From Myxococcales bacterium (GTDB lineage: Bacteria; Myxococcota; Bradymonadia; UBA7976; UBA1532), in contig JAGQJJ010000305.1 of assembly GCA_020430675.1 (NCBI GenBank), positions 1 to 5,740 of the forward strand: a stretch of 5,740 nucleotides of DNA, read 5' to 3'. Shown one piece after another: positions 1 through 5,740 of the stretch. The number at the start of each line of letters is the position of its first letter. The first letter of the stretch is position 1. The notes beneath the pieces were generated by a model, which did no database searches, had not been told where the DNA came from, and saw only the letters and a list, made by a program, of their open reading frames with translations. The translations under genes and the position numbers were made by a program.

Positions 1-783
1 CGCGGCCGCCGGCGCCGCGCTGGGCGTCGGGCCGTGCTCGGCTTCGGGCGCGCGGGCCAGCGCCGCTTCGACCCGAGCCTGCACCTGCTGCTCGGCGCCG
101 CGCGCGCGATCGACCTGCGCTTCAAACTGAAGCTGCAAGATCTTGTAGGCGCGCCGCTCACTGCGCAGGTGATGCTGCAAGTCGCGCACCGCCGCCTGGG
201 CCTCGCCGACCTCGCTGGCGCGCTTGCGCTCGGCGTCGCGGGCGGTCTTCTCGGCGTCGACCAGGCGACCGCGCAGCTCATCGCGGGCGGCGCGCGCTTC
301 GGCGAGCTGCTCGCGCAGGCGCTCCAGGCGCGGATCCTCTTCGCGGGGCTTGCGCGGCGCCTCGGGCGCGGGCGCGGCCTTTTCGGGCGCCGGCGCCGCC
401 TTGACCTCGGCGGCCTTGCGGGCGGCGTCGAGCTTCTGCTCCAGATCCATCGCCCGCACGCGCGCCGACTCGGCCTCTTCTTTGGCCGCCAGCAGCCCGC
501 GCCGATAATCGGCCAGCTCGCCTTCGAGGTGCGTGACGCGCTCTTGCAGGCCGCTCGCTTTGTCGTCCGCGCCCTTGCGCGCGCCCTGCAACTTTTCGAG
601 CTTCTGCTCGGCCTTCTTGCGGCCTTCGCGCGCGACGCGCTCTTTGTCTTCTTTGTCGGCGAGCTTCTTGCGCAGGGCATCGACGTCGGCCTGCGCCGTG
701 TCGAGATTGCGGCGCGCCGCCGTGAGTTCCTCGGTGAGCGCGGCGATCTCACGCCGCAGGTTGCCGCCTCCGAACAGACCCAT
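1..783 (-). CDS. Coiled-coil protein of unknown function, C-terminus cut off by window edge
   Basis: The minus strand is open without a stop from the ATG at 783-781 to the window edge, giving 261 residues and no end. The protein begins MGLFGGGN. It then has a highly charged Ala/Glu/Lys/Arg/Leu segment (about residues 9-126) with the heptad-like spacing of a long coiled coil, for example REIAALTEELTAARRNLD near the start. A Pro/Ala/Lys/Glu linker follows at about 127-151 and contains the near-duplicate APAPEKA/APAPEAP. A second coiled-coil stretch lies at about 152-241, and an Ala/Pro-rich tail runs into the edge. There is no signal peptide, membrane segment or catalytic motif. The start is fixed by a GGAGG 8 bases upstream. 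It lies 84 bases downstream of the 104-residue gene on the same strand, with no clear promoter or terminator between, so the two may be co-transcribed. A cytoplasmic structural or scaffolding role is possible but is only inferred from composition. The reading is confident; the function is unknown. Confidence 0.8.
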   Translation of the reverse strand, partial: MGLFGGGNLRREIAALTEELTAARRNLDTAQADVDALRKKLADKEDKERVAREGRKKAEQKLEKLQGARKGADDKASGLQERVTHLEGELADYRRGLLAAKEEAESARVRAMDLEQKLDAARKAAEVKAAPAPEKAAPAPEAPRKPREEDPRLERLREQLAEARAARDELRGRLVDAEKTARDAERKRASEVGEAQAAVRDLQHHLRSERRAYKILQLQFEAQVDRARGAEQQVQARVEAALARAPEAEHGPTPSAAPAAA

Positions 784-791
784 CGATTCCG

Positions 792-796
792 CCTCC
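792..796 (-). promoter_or_regulatory. Ribosome binding site of the coiled-coil gene
   Basis: On the minus strand this reads GGAGG, a perfect Shine-Dalgarno core, with an 8-base spacer to the ATG at 783-781. It supports the minus-strand reading of the 1-783 region and selects the MGLFGGGN start over the plus-strand open frames that cover the same bases. Confidence 0.75.
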
Positions 797-867
797 GGCC
801 GGGAGAACGCGGGACGATAGCCGGACGGCCGGTTGGTGTCCAGCCCCCGACGGCCCGCCAGCGCCGA

Positions 868-1182
868 TCAGTGCGGGTAGGCGGCGACGATGTCGCGCGG
901 CGGCCGCGCGATCGCGGTCAGCCGGCTGGTCAGGATATCGTCCGAGCCGTTCTCGAACCACAGCAGGCTGTCGACGACCGGCACCAGCATCGGCTCCAGG
1001 CCGCCCGCGCCGTGCCGCACCGCGCCGAACAGCGTCTTGCCGACCGCCGGGTGCTCCGGCCGCCAGTCACCGCTCCAGATATCGCGCACCGCGACACAGC
1101 GCTGATCGCGCAGGTGATACTCGGTGTTGCGCGTCACGTAGAGGCGGTGCCGTCGACGCTCCTGGCCGGAATACGCGTTCAT
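868..1182 (-). CDS. Small uncharacterised protein, 104 residues
   Basis: This is a complete 104-residue frame from ATG at 1182-1180 to TGA at 870-868, preceded by GGAGGT (GGAGG core at 1192-1188) about 5 bases upstream. The composition is that of a folded soluble protein. After a short basic N-terminus (ERRRHR, residues 8-13) comes RLYVTRNTEYHLRD, then CVAVRDIWSGDW, HPAVGKTLFGAV, LLWFENGSDDILTS and a C-terminal end in VAAYPH. Alternating hydrophobic and charged residues suggest mostly beta-strands. No signal peptide, membrane segment or recognised enzyme motif is visible. From memory, small proteins with an RLYVTRNTEYHLRD-like start and a DILTS motif recur in myxobacterial genomes, but I cannot name a family or function. 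It is divergent from the transsulfuration operon across 116 bases, and upstream of the coiled-coil gene on its own strand. The good ribosome binding site and protein-like composition make it very probably real. Confidence 0.75.
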   Translation of the reverse strand: MNAYSGQERRRHRLYVTRNTEYHLRDQRCVAVRDIWSGDWRPEHPAVGKTLFGAVRHGAGGLEPMLVPVVDSLLWFENGSDDILTSRLTAIARPPRDIVAAYPH

Positions 1183-1215
1183 GTCGACCTCCGTAGGTTG
1201 GTGTGGTCAATGTCG

Positions 1216-1221
1216 CATAAT
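1216..1221 (+). promoter_or_regulatory. Possible -10 box for the transsulfuration operon
   Basis: CATAAT matches the sigma70 -10 consensus at five of six positions and lies in the only AT-rich patch of the divergent region (1208-1224). A transcript from it would start near 1228 and carry a leader of about 70 bases before cystathionine beta-synthase. No good -35 is found at 16-18 bases upstream (GTAGGT at 17), so it would need an activator or another sigma factor. This is a weak call. Confidence 0.25.
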
Positions 1222-1228
1222 TTCGCAC

Positions 1229-1238
1229 CTTGCGCAAG
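1229..1238. repeat. 10-bp perfect palindrome, possible operator
   Basis: CTTGCGCAAG is a perfect inverted repeat with no spacer. If the -10-like box at 1216-1221 is used, it would lie immediately downstream of the transcription start, where a repressor could block initiation. The symmetry does not extend outward (C1228 faces T1239). A 10-bp palindrome in GC-rich DNA can arise by chance, so the operator reading is inference only. Confidence 0.25.
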
Positions 1239-1257
1239 TCTCTGTCCGCTGCTACGC

Positions 1258-1284
1258 CACCGATCGCGGCGCGGTGCTCGCCGC
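1258..1284 (+). other. Two mutually exclusive hairpins in the beta-synthase leader
   Basis: CACCG (1258-1262) can pair with CGGTG (1272-1276). GCGGCG (1266-1271) can pair with CGCCGC (1279-1284) around a 7-base loop. The two stems overlap and cannot form together. The second is a 6-bp all-GC stem ending one base before the GAGGAGG ribosome binding region at 1286-1292. This could affect ribosome access. It does not match a SAM or SAH riboswitch that I recognise, and such stems are common by chance at this GC content. Confidence 0.2.
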
Positions 1285-1287
1285 CGA

Positions 1288-1292
1288 GGAGG
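1288..1292 (+). promoter_or_regulatory. Ribosome binding site of cystathionine beta-synthase
   Basis: GGAGG, within GAGGAGG, lies 6 bases before the first ATG of a tandem ATGATG (1299-1304) and 9 bases before the second. It sets the start at 1299 or 1302 and rules out the in-frame TTG at 1230, whose extra 23 residues do not resemble the family. Confidence 0.8.
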
Positions 1293-1298
1293 ACGACC

Positions 1299-2678
1299 AT
1301 GATGAAGGGCGCGTTCGCGGACGTATCGGGGGCGATCGGCAATACGCCCATCGTGCGACTCAACCGCGTGACGGCGGGCCTCAAGGCCGACATCTACGCC
1401 AAGCTCGGCTACCTCAATCCCGGCGGGTCGATGAAGGACCGCATCGCGCTCAACATCATCAACGAGGCCGAGAAGCGCGGCGACCTCAAGCCCGGCGGCA
1501 CGATCGTCGAAGCGACCAGCGGCAATACCGGCATGGGCCTGGCGATGATCTCGGCCCTTCGCGGGTACAAGTGCATCTTCGTGATGGCCGACAAGCAGTC
1601 GATGGAGAAGGTCAAGGCCCTGCGCGCTGCCGGGGCCAAGGTGATCATCACCCCCACCGACGTCGAGCCCGAAGATCCGCGCAGCTATTACTCGGTGGCC
1701 CGGCGCGTGGTCGACGAGACCCCCGGCGCCTTCTACGCCAATCAGTACCACAACCCCGACAACCCCTCGGCGCATTACAAGTCGACCGGCCCCGAGATCT
1801 GGACCCAGACCGGCGGCGAGATCGACGTCTTCGTCGCCGGCCTCGGCACGGGCGGCACGATCACCGGCACCGGCATGTACCTCAAGGAGCAGAAGCCGGG
1901 GGTACAGCTCGTCGGCACCGACGTCGAGGGCTCGGTCTACTACGACTTCTGGAAGACCGGCCGCGTCGTCGAGCCGCACAGCTACAAGGTCGAGGGCATC
2001 GGCGAGGACTTCTTCCCCAGCACGATCGACCTGAGCATCGTCGACCACGTCGTGCAGCTCGGCGACAAAGAGAGCTTCCAGATGACCCGGGCGCTGGCGC
2101 GTCAGGAGGGCATCTACACCGGCGGCAGCGGCGGCTCGGCGGTGCTCGGCGCCATTCGCTACGCCGAGATGATCGACCGACCGGCGAACATCGTGGTGCT
2201 GCTGCCCGACAGCGCCGCGCGCTACCTCAACAAGATCTTCGACGACGACTGGATGCGCGAGCACGGCTTCCTCGATCCCGAAGATGGCCTCGGCACCATC
2301 CGCGACCTGCTCGTGGGCAAACCGCCCAGCGTCTTCACCGTCGGCAAGCACGACAAGGTGCGCGCGGTCATCCAGCTCATGAAGGACCGCGGCATCAGCC
2401 AGGTGCCGGTGCTCGACAAGGGGCACCTCATCGGGCTGGTCACCGAGTCGGGGCTGCTGCAAAAGCTGCTCGAAGCCGGGCCCGACGGCCTCGAAGACAC
2501 CGTCGCTGGCGTGGTCAGCGACGCCTACGAGGTGGCCGATCCCGACGCGCCGGTGGGGTTGTTCAACCACATCTTCAGCCAGGGCAAGGTGATCATCGTC
2601 TGGGAGCGCGGCGAGGTCCGCGGCCTGATCACCAAGATCGACGTCATCGACTTCCTCGCCCACCGACGGCGGGCCTGA
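1299..2678 (+). CDS. cbs: Cystathionine beta-synthase, PLP fold plus CBS-domain pair
   Basis: This enzyme condenses homocysteine with serine to give cystathionine and water, the first step of reverse transsulfuration, in the cytoplasm. The 459-residue length is normal for the bacterial enzyme. The fold-type II PLP domain occupies about residues 8-335: GNTPIVRL at 14-21, NPGGSMKDR at 40-48 with K46 as the Schiff-base lysine, TSGNTG at 73-78 (N76 contacts the PLP ring), the phosphate-binding GTGGT at 183-187, GIGEDFFPSTID, and GGSGGS at 275-280. The C-terminal part (about 340-459) is a pair of CBS domains, with ISQVPVLD and GLVTES in the first and GLITKIDVIDFL in the second. These sense adenosyl ligands in some homologues, and SAM control here is only a possibility. 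The N-terminal heme segment of the animal enzymes is absent. The gene is first in a two-gene unit with the gamma-lyase 20 bases downstream. O-acetylserine-dependent cysteine synthase is the main alternative, but the CBS pair and the neighbour favour beta-synthase. Confidence 0.93.
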   Translation: MMKGAFADVSGAIGNTPIVRLNRVTAGLKADIYAKLGYLNPGGSMKDRIALNIINEAEKRGDLKPGGTIVEATSGNTGMGLAMISALRGYKCIFVMADKQSMEKVKALRAAGAKVIITPTDVEPEDPRSYYSVARRVVDETPGAFYANQYHNPDNPSAHYKSTGPEIWTQTGGEIDVFVAGLGTGGTITGTGMYLKEQKPGVQLVGTDVEGSVYYDFWKTGRVVEPHSYKVEGIGEDFFPSTIDLSIVDHVVQLGDKESFQMTRALARQEGIYTGGSGGSAVLGAIRYAEMIDRPANIVVLLPDSAARYLNKIFDDDWMREHGFLDPEDGLGTIRDLLVGKPPSVFTVGKHDKVRAVIQLMKDRGISQVPVLDKGHLIGLVTESGLLQKLLEAGPDGLEDTVAGVVSDAYEVADPDAPVGLFNHIFSQGKVIIVWERGEVRGLITKIDVIDFLAHRRRA

Positions 2679-2698
2679 GCGGTCCGCAGGATCCACCC

Positions 2699-3844
2699 AT
2701 GAGCCATCGCTTCGAGACCCGCGCGATCCACGCCGGGCAGGCCCCTGATCCGGCGACCGGGGCGATCTGCACGCCGGTGTACCTGACCAGCACCTACGCC
2801 CAGTCGGCGCCCGCGGTGCACCTGGGCTACGACTACAGCCGCGCCGACCACCCGACGCGCGCCGCGCTCGAAGCCAATCTGGCGGCGCTTGAAGGCGCGC
2901 CCTACGGCCTGTGCTTCGCCAGCGGCTGCGCGGCGACCGCGGCGGTGCTGCACTCGCTGGGCGAGGGCGCGCACGTCATCGCGTTCGACGACCTGTACGG
3001 CGGCACGCGGCGTCTCTTCTCGCAGGTCTTCGCCCACGCGGCGCGCAGCTTCAGCTTCGTCGATCTGCGCGACCCCGACGCGCTCCTGCCGGCGATCCGC
3101 AAGGAGACCCGCGCGGTCTGGATCGAGACGCCGACCAACCCGCTGCTCAAGCTGGCCGACATCGCCGCCATCGCCGAGCGGGCCCACGCCCATGGCTTGC
3201 AGGTCATCGTCGACAACACCTTCATGTCGCCCTACTTCCAGCAGCCGCTCGACCTGGGCGCCGACGTCGTGGTGCACAGCTGCACGAAGTACCTCAACGG
3301 CCACAGCGACGTGGTCATGGGCGTCATCATGACGCGCGACCAGGCGGCCTTCGAGCGCCTCAAGTTTCTGCAGAAGTCGGTCGGCGCGGTGCCCGGCCCG
3401 CTCGATTGTTTCCTGGTGCTGCGCAGCACCAAGACGCTCGCCGTGCGCATGGAGCGCCACCAGCAGAACGCGCTGCAGATCGCTCGCTGGCTCGAGGCCC
3501 ACTCGAAGATCGAGCGCGTGCTCTACCCCGGCCTGGAGAGCCACCCGCAGCACGCGCTGGCCAAGAAGCAGATGAGCGGCTTTGGCGGCATGATCAGCGC
3601 CGTGGTCAAAGGCGGCCTGCCGGCAGCCGAAGCGATGCTCAAGCGCACGCACATCTTCCGCCTCGCCGAGAGCCTGGGCGGCGTTGAGTCGCTCATCGAG
3701 CACCCCGGCCTGATGACCCACGCCAGCGTGCCCGCCGACGTGCGCGCTGAGCTCGGCATCAGCGACGGCCTGATCCGCCTGTCGGTGGGCATCGAGCACG
3801 TCGACGACCAGATCGCCGATCTCGAACAGGCCCTCGCGGGCTGA
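2699..3844 (+). CDS. Cystathionine gamma-lyase (Cys/Met-metabolism PLP enzyme)
   Basis: The product has 381 residues, typical of the fold-type I Cys/Met-metabolism PLP family, which forms cytoplasmic tetramers. Visible motifs are TRAIHAG at 7-13, YSR at 46-48 (phosphate contacts from the neighbouring subunit; followed by ADHPTR where TGNPTR is common), FASGCAA, DDLYGG with Y100 stacking on PLP, VDNTF with D172, SCTKYLNGHSD with K197 as the PLP lysine, SLGGVESL at 325-332 with E330, THASVP, and R360 in LIRLSVGIE for the substrate carboxylate. Gamma-lyase splits cystathionine into cysteine, 2-oxobutyrate and ammonia. Gamma-synthase (metB), beta-lyase and methionine gamma-lyase share these motifs, so the specific activity rests on context: it directly follows cystathionine beta-synthase, completing reverse transsulfuration. 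E330, at the place of the glutamate in animal gamma-lyase, is consistent with this. The start is ATG 2699 with AGGA at 2688-2691, 7 bases upstream. The 20-base gap implies co-transcription with the upstream gene. Confidence 0.88.
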   Translation: MSHRFETRAIHAGQAPDPATGAICTPVYLTSTYAQSAPAVHLGYDYSRADHPTRAALEANLAALEGAPYGLCFASGCAATAAVLHSLGEGAHVIAFDDLYGGTRRLFSQVFAHAARSFSFVDLRDPDALLPAIRKETRAVWIETPTNPLLKLADIAAIAERAHAHGLQVIVDNTFMSPYFQQPLDLGADVVVHSCTKYLNGHSDVVMGVIMTRDQAAFERLKFLQKSVGAVPGPLDCFLVLRSTKTLAVRMERHQQNALQIARWLEAHSKIERVLYPGLESHPQHALAKKQMSGFGGMISAVVKGGLPAAEAMLKRTHIFRLAESLGGVESLIEHPGLMTHASVPADVRAELGISDGLIRLSVGIEHVDDQIADLEQALAG

Positions 3845-3878
3845 CAGCGTTGGGCCCAGGCTTGCGCGGAATCCCGCT

Positions 3879-3907
3879 TTGACCCGGCCCGGGGCCTTGC
3901 CTATCAT
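3879..3907 (+). promoter_or_regulatory. Near-consensus sigma70-type promoter before the lipoprotein gene
   Basis: TTGACC at 3879-3884 (five of six to TTGACA) and TATCAT at 3902-3907 (five of six to TATAAT) are separated by exactly 17 bases. This is a striking match in such GC-rich DNA. Transcription would start near 3914. The -10 box shares its last two bases with the ATG at 3906-3908, so an mRNA from this promoter would lack that ATG. The next in-frame start is GTG at 3918. The promoter would make the envelope gene pair a unit separate from the transsulfuration operon that ends at 3844. Confidence 0.55.
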
Positions 3908-5534
3908 GCGAAGCGCCGTGCCACGACGCCTTGCATCCATCGCATTTCTGGCCTTCTTCGCCCTCGCCGCGTGCGAGGAGCAGGCCGACGCGCCGGGCGT
4001 CGAAGCGCCGCCGGAAGTGCCCGAAGTGCGCGGCCCGAACTGGCCCACCTGCGACCCCGACACCGTCTTCGACCCTGGCCCGACGCTGCCGCGGCGCCTG
4101 ACGGCCTTTGAGTACGCCAACACGGTGCGCGACCTGCTCGGCCCCGCCGACGACGATCTCACCGCCGGGTTCCCGCCCGAAGAAGAGATGCTCGGCTTCG
4201 ACAACAACGCCCGCGCGCTCTCGGCCACGCCGCTGCACACCGAGCAGTACATGTCCGCCGCCGAGCGGCTCGCCGATCAGGTCATCGCCCGGCTTGGCGA
4301 GCTGGCCCCGTGCCCGGCCGAGGTCAAACCCGAGCGCGAGTGCGCCGCCACCTTCATCGCCGACTTCGGCCGCCGCGCCTGGCGCCGCCCGCTGACCACC
4401 CAAGAACGCGGCCGCCTGCTCGCCCTCTACGATCGCGGCGCCGCGTTCATCGGCTCGCCGTTTGAGAACGGCCTCGCGATGGTGGTCGAAGCGCTGCTGC
4501 AATCGCCGAACTTCCTGTACCGCATCGAGGTGGGTGAACCCGTCGAAGGCCGCGACGACGACCTGCGCCGGCTGACCGACTATGAGATCGCCTCGCGCTT
4601 GTCGTACCTGGTGTGGCGCTCGATGCCCGACGAGCCGCTCTTCGCCGCCGCCGAAGCCGGCGCGCTGCGCACCGCCGAGCAGATCGAAGCCCAGGCCGAT
4701 CGCCTGCTCGCCGACCCGCGCGCCCGCGACGCCTTCTGGACGTTTTTTGCCCAGTGGCTGCACCTCGACGAGGTCGACCGCCTGGTGCGCGACACCTCGT
4801 ACTACCCCGGCTTCGACGATTTCCAGCGCACCCGCATGGCCGAAGAGGCGCGTACGTTTGTCGAAGACGCCGCCTGGGGCGGCTCGCTGCGTACCCTTTT
4901 CGACGGCGTCTTCACCGTGCCCGGTGAGACGCCCGGCCTCGACCGCCGGGTGGGCATCCTGACGCAGCCCGCGCTGCTTGCGGTGACCTCGAAGCCCAAT
5001 ATGACCTCGCCGGTGCACCGCGGCGTCTTTGTGCGCGAGCAGCTCCTGTGCACCGCGCTGCCGCCGCCGCCGCCGAACCTGATGGTGGTGCCGCCGAACC
5101 CCGACCCGACCCAGACCACGCGCCAGCAGTTCATCGAGCACAGCGCCAACCCGGTCTGCGCCGGCTGCCACGCGCTCATCGACCCCCTCGGCCTCGGCTT
5201 CGAGAACTACGACGCGGTCGGCGCCTGGCGCGAGACGCAGAACGGCTGGCCCATCGACGCCACCGGCGAGGTGACCGGCACCTACGACGCCGACGGCGCC
5301 TTCACCGGCGTGGTCGAACTGTCGCGCCGCCTCGCCGAGAGCCAGCAGGTGCACCGCTGCCTGACCACCCAGCTCTTCCGCTACGCCTACGGCCGCGGCG
5401 AGAGCGACGTCGACGCCTGCGCGCTCGACGCCCTGTACCGGGCCTATATGGACGCCGACTACAACTTCGGCGCGATGGTCCGGGCCCTGGTGGTCGACGA
5501 CAGCTTCCGCTACCGCCGCGGAGAGCCCGAATGA
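3906..5534 (+). CDS. DUF1592-family lipoprotein with c-type heme motif
   Basis: This 542-residue protein has the ordered Pfam architecture of planctomycete/myxobacterial proteins of unknown function: DUF1587/PSD3 from about 65 (LTAFEYANTVRDLLG), DUF1595/PSD5 at about 146-205 (FGRRAWRRPLT), DUF1592/PSD4 from about 223 (LTDYEIASRLSYLVWRSMPD), DUF1588/PSCyt3 at about 300-450 and DUF1585/PSD2 at about 466-540. The N-terminus is a lipoprotein signal: basic VPRR, a hydrophobic core, lipobox LAAC with C23, then EE, so it is exported and lipid-anchored. CAGCH at 418-422 is a single CXXCH heme c motif, preceded by a proline run at about 386-390. C136/C146 and C485/C505 could form disulfides. Electron transfer or redox function is inferred; no substrate is known. 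No Shine-Dalgarno precedes ATG 3906, and a promoter overlaps it, so GTG 3918 (MPRRLASIAF, still a good signal) may be the true start. Its stop overlaps the DUF1552 start by 4 bases. Confidence 0.9.
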   Translation: MRSAVPRRLASIAFLAFFALAACEEQADAPGVEAPPEVPEVRGPNWPTCDPDTVFDPGPTLPRRLTAFEYANTVRDLLGPADDDLTAGFPPEEEMLGFDNNARALSATPLHTEQYMSAAERLADQVIARLGELAPCPAEVKPERECAATFIADFGRRAWRRPLTTQERGRLLALYDRGAAFIGSPFENGLAMVVEALLQSPNFLYRIEVGEPVEGRDDDLRRLTDYEIASRLSYLVWRSMPDEPLFAAAEAGALRTAEQIEAQADRLLADPRARDAFWTFFAQWLHLDEVDRLVRDTSYYPGFDDFQRTRMAEEARTFVEDAAWGGSLRTLFDGVFTVPGETPGLDRRVGILTQPALLAVTSKPNMTSPVHRGVFVREQLLCTALPPPPPNLMVVPPNPDPTQTTRQQFIEHSANPVCAGCHALIDPLGLGFENYDAVGAWRETQNGWPIDATGEVTGTYDADGAFTGVVELSRRLAESQQVHRCLTTQLFRYAYGRGESDVDACALDALYRAYMDADYNFGAMVRALVVDDSFRYRRGEPE

Positions 5535-5740
5535 GCCTCTCGCGCCGCGCCTTCCTGCGCCGGGCCGGCGGCGCCGCGCTGGCGTTGCCGCTGTTGCAGT
5601 TGCCGCGCTTCGCCCGCGCCGGCACCGGAGAGGGCTACCCGACGCGGCTGATCATCTTCTACCAGCCCAACGGCACGAAGATGGAGCTGTGGCGGCCGCC
5701 CGCCGGCGCCACCGAGACGCAGTTCACGCTCGGCCCGCTG
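5531..5740 (+). CDS. DUF1552 (HXXSHH family) Tat-exported protein, N-terminal part
   Basis: The first 70 residues are present and the frame runs off the window. The start shares ATGA with the stop of the lipoprotein gene, and GGAGAG at 5520-5525 lies 5 bases upstream, so translation is probably coupled. The N-terminus is a twin-arginine signal: SRRAFLR at 4-10, a short hydrophobic stretch rich in Ala, Leu and Pro, and a likely cut after ARA at 28-30. The mature start (PTRLIIFYQPNGT at 37-49, W54, then FTLGPL at 65-70) matches the usual N-terminus of DUF1552 proteins, named HXXSHH in Pfam; that motif would lie further downstream and is not visible. Tat export implies folding in the cytoplasm before secretion, often with a bound cofactor or metal. 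The function is unknown. DUF1552 genes regularly sit next to DUF1592-type genes, so the two products probably act together in the envelope. Confidence 0.88.
   Translation, partial: MSLSRRAFLRRAGGAALALPLLQLPRFARAGTGEGYPTRLIIFYQPNGTKMELWRPPAGATETQFTLGPL

Noticed and set aside
821..855. A GACGGCC direct repeat (824-830, 849-855) and a CCGG/CCGG mini-stem (821-832) in the gap between the two minus-strand genes
   Set aside because: They are short GC-only motifs expected by chance here. No T-run or -10/-35 pair accompanies them.
1205..1210. TTGACC on the minus strand as a -35 box for the 104-residue gene
   Set aside because: At a 17-base spacing the -10 position reads TCGACA (two of six) and would overlap the start codon, so no credible minus-strand promoter was found.
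34..1302. A 422-residue plus-strand open frame over the first 1.3 kb
   Set aside because: It is the antisense of the coiled-coil gene in matching register and continues through the 104-residue gene and the divergent intergenic region. It has no ribosome binding site or domain.
1179..2696. A 505-residue open frame on the minus strand opposite cystathionine beta-synthase
   Set aside because: It mirrors the codon register of a clearly recognised enzyme, its product is Ala/Gly/Asp/Val-rich with no motif, and long antisense frames are expected where third codon positions are mostly G or C.
1181..2698. Upstream extension of the gamma-lyase frame across the beta-synthase, apparently making an 887-residue protein
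   Set aside because: The extension is Arg-rich out-of-frame translation of the beta-synthase gene. The family N-terminus begins at ATG 2699, which has its own AGGA ribosome binding site.
3866..3880. A small hairpin followed by TTT after the gamma-lyase stop, a possible terminator
   Set aside because: The stem is only 4 bp (GCGG/CCGC around AATC) with three T residues, and the T residues belong to the -35 box at 3879. This is too weak to call a terminator.
2525..5354. Minus-strand open frames of 575 and 531 residues (2525-4252 and 3759-5354)
   Set aside because: They lie antisense to the gamma-lyase and the lipoprotein, span unrelated genes and the promoter gap, and show low-complexity composition without recognisable domains.

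Overview
The window is GC-rich (roughly 70% by eye), with strong G/C preference at third codon positions. The gene content points to a large-genome Gram-negative of the former Deltaproteobacteria, most likely Myxococcota or a relative such as Bradymonadota. The main clues are a lipoprotein of the DUF1587/1595/1592/1588/1585 series followed by a Tat-exported DUF1552 protein, a pair I associate with Myxococcota and Planctomycetes, and a small protein of a type I associate with myxobacteria. The assignment is an inference from gene content, not from a marker gene.

Layout. Positions 1-1182 carry two minus-strand genes: a 104-residue uncharacterised protein (868-1182) and, 84 bases downstream, a long coiled-coil protein (783 down to beyond position 1, cut by the window edge). 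Positions 1183-1298 are a short divergent intergenic region with a -10-like box, a 10-bp palindrome and two mutually exclusive hairpins next to the ribosome binding site. From 1299 everything is on the plus strand: cystathionine beta-synthase with a C-terminal CBS-domain pair (1299-2678), then 20 bases later a gamma-family PLP enzyme, most likely cystathionine gamma-lyase (2699-3844). After a 61-base gap come the lipoprotein with a c-type heme motif (3906-5534) and, overlapping it by 4 bases, the start of the DUF1552 gene (5531 to the edge).

How the genes fit together. The beta-synthase and gamma-lyase are the two steps of reverse transsulfuration (homocysteine + serine to cystathionine, then to cysteine, 2-oxobutyrate and ammonia), so 1299-3844 is a cysteine-from-methionine operon. 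The lipoprotein/DUF1552 pair is a separate, translationally coupled unit of unknown function at the cell envelope. A near-consensus sigma70-type promoter just in front of it suggests independent transcription. That promoter overlaps the apparent ATG and calls the lipoprotein start into question.

No RNA gene, mobile element, CRISPR array or attachment site was seen. The least understood material is the envelope pair and the two minus-strand genes.
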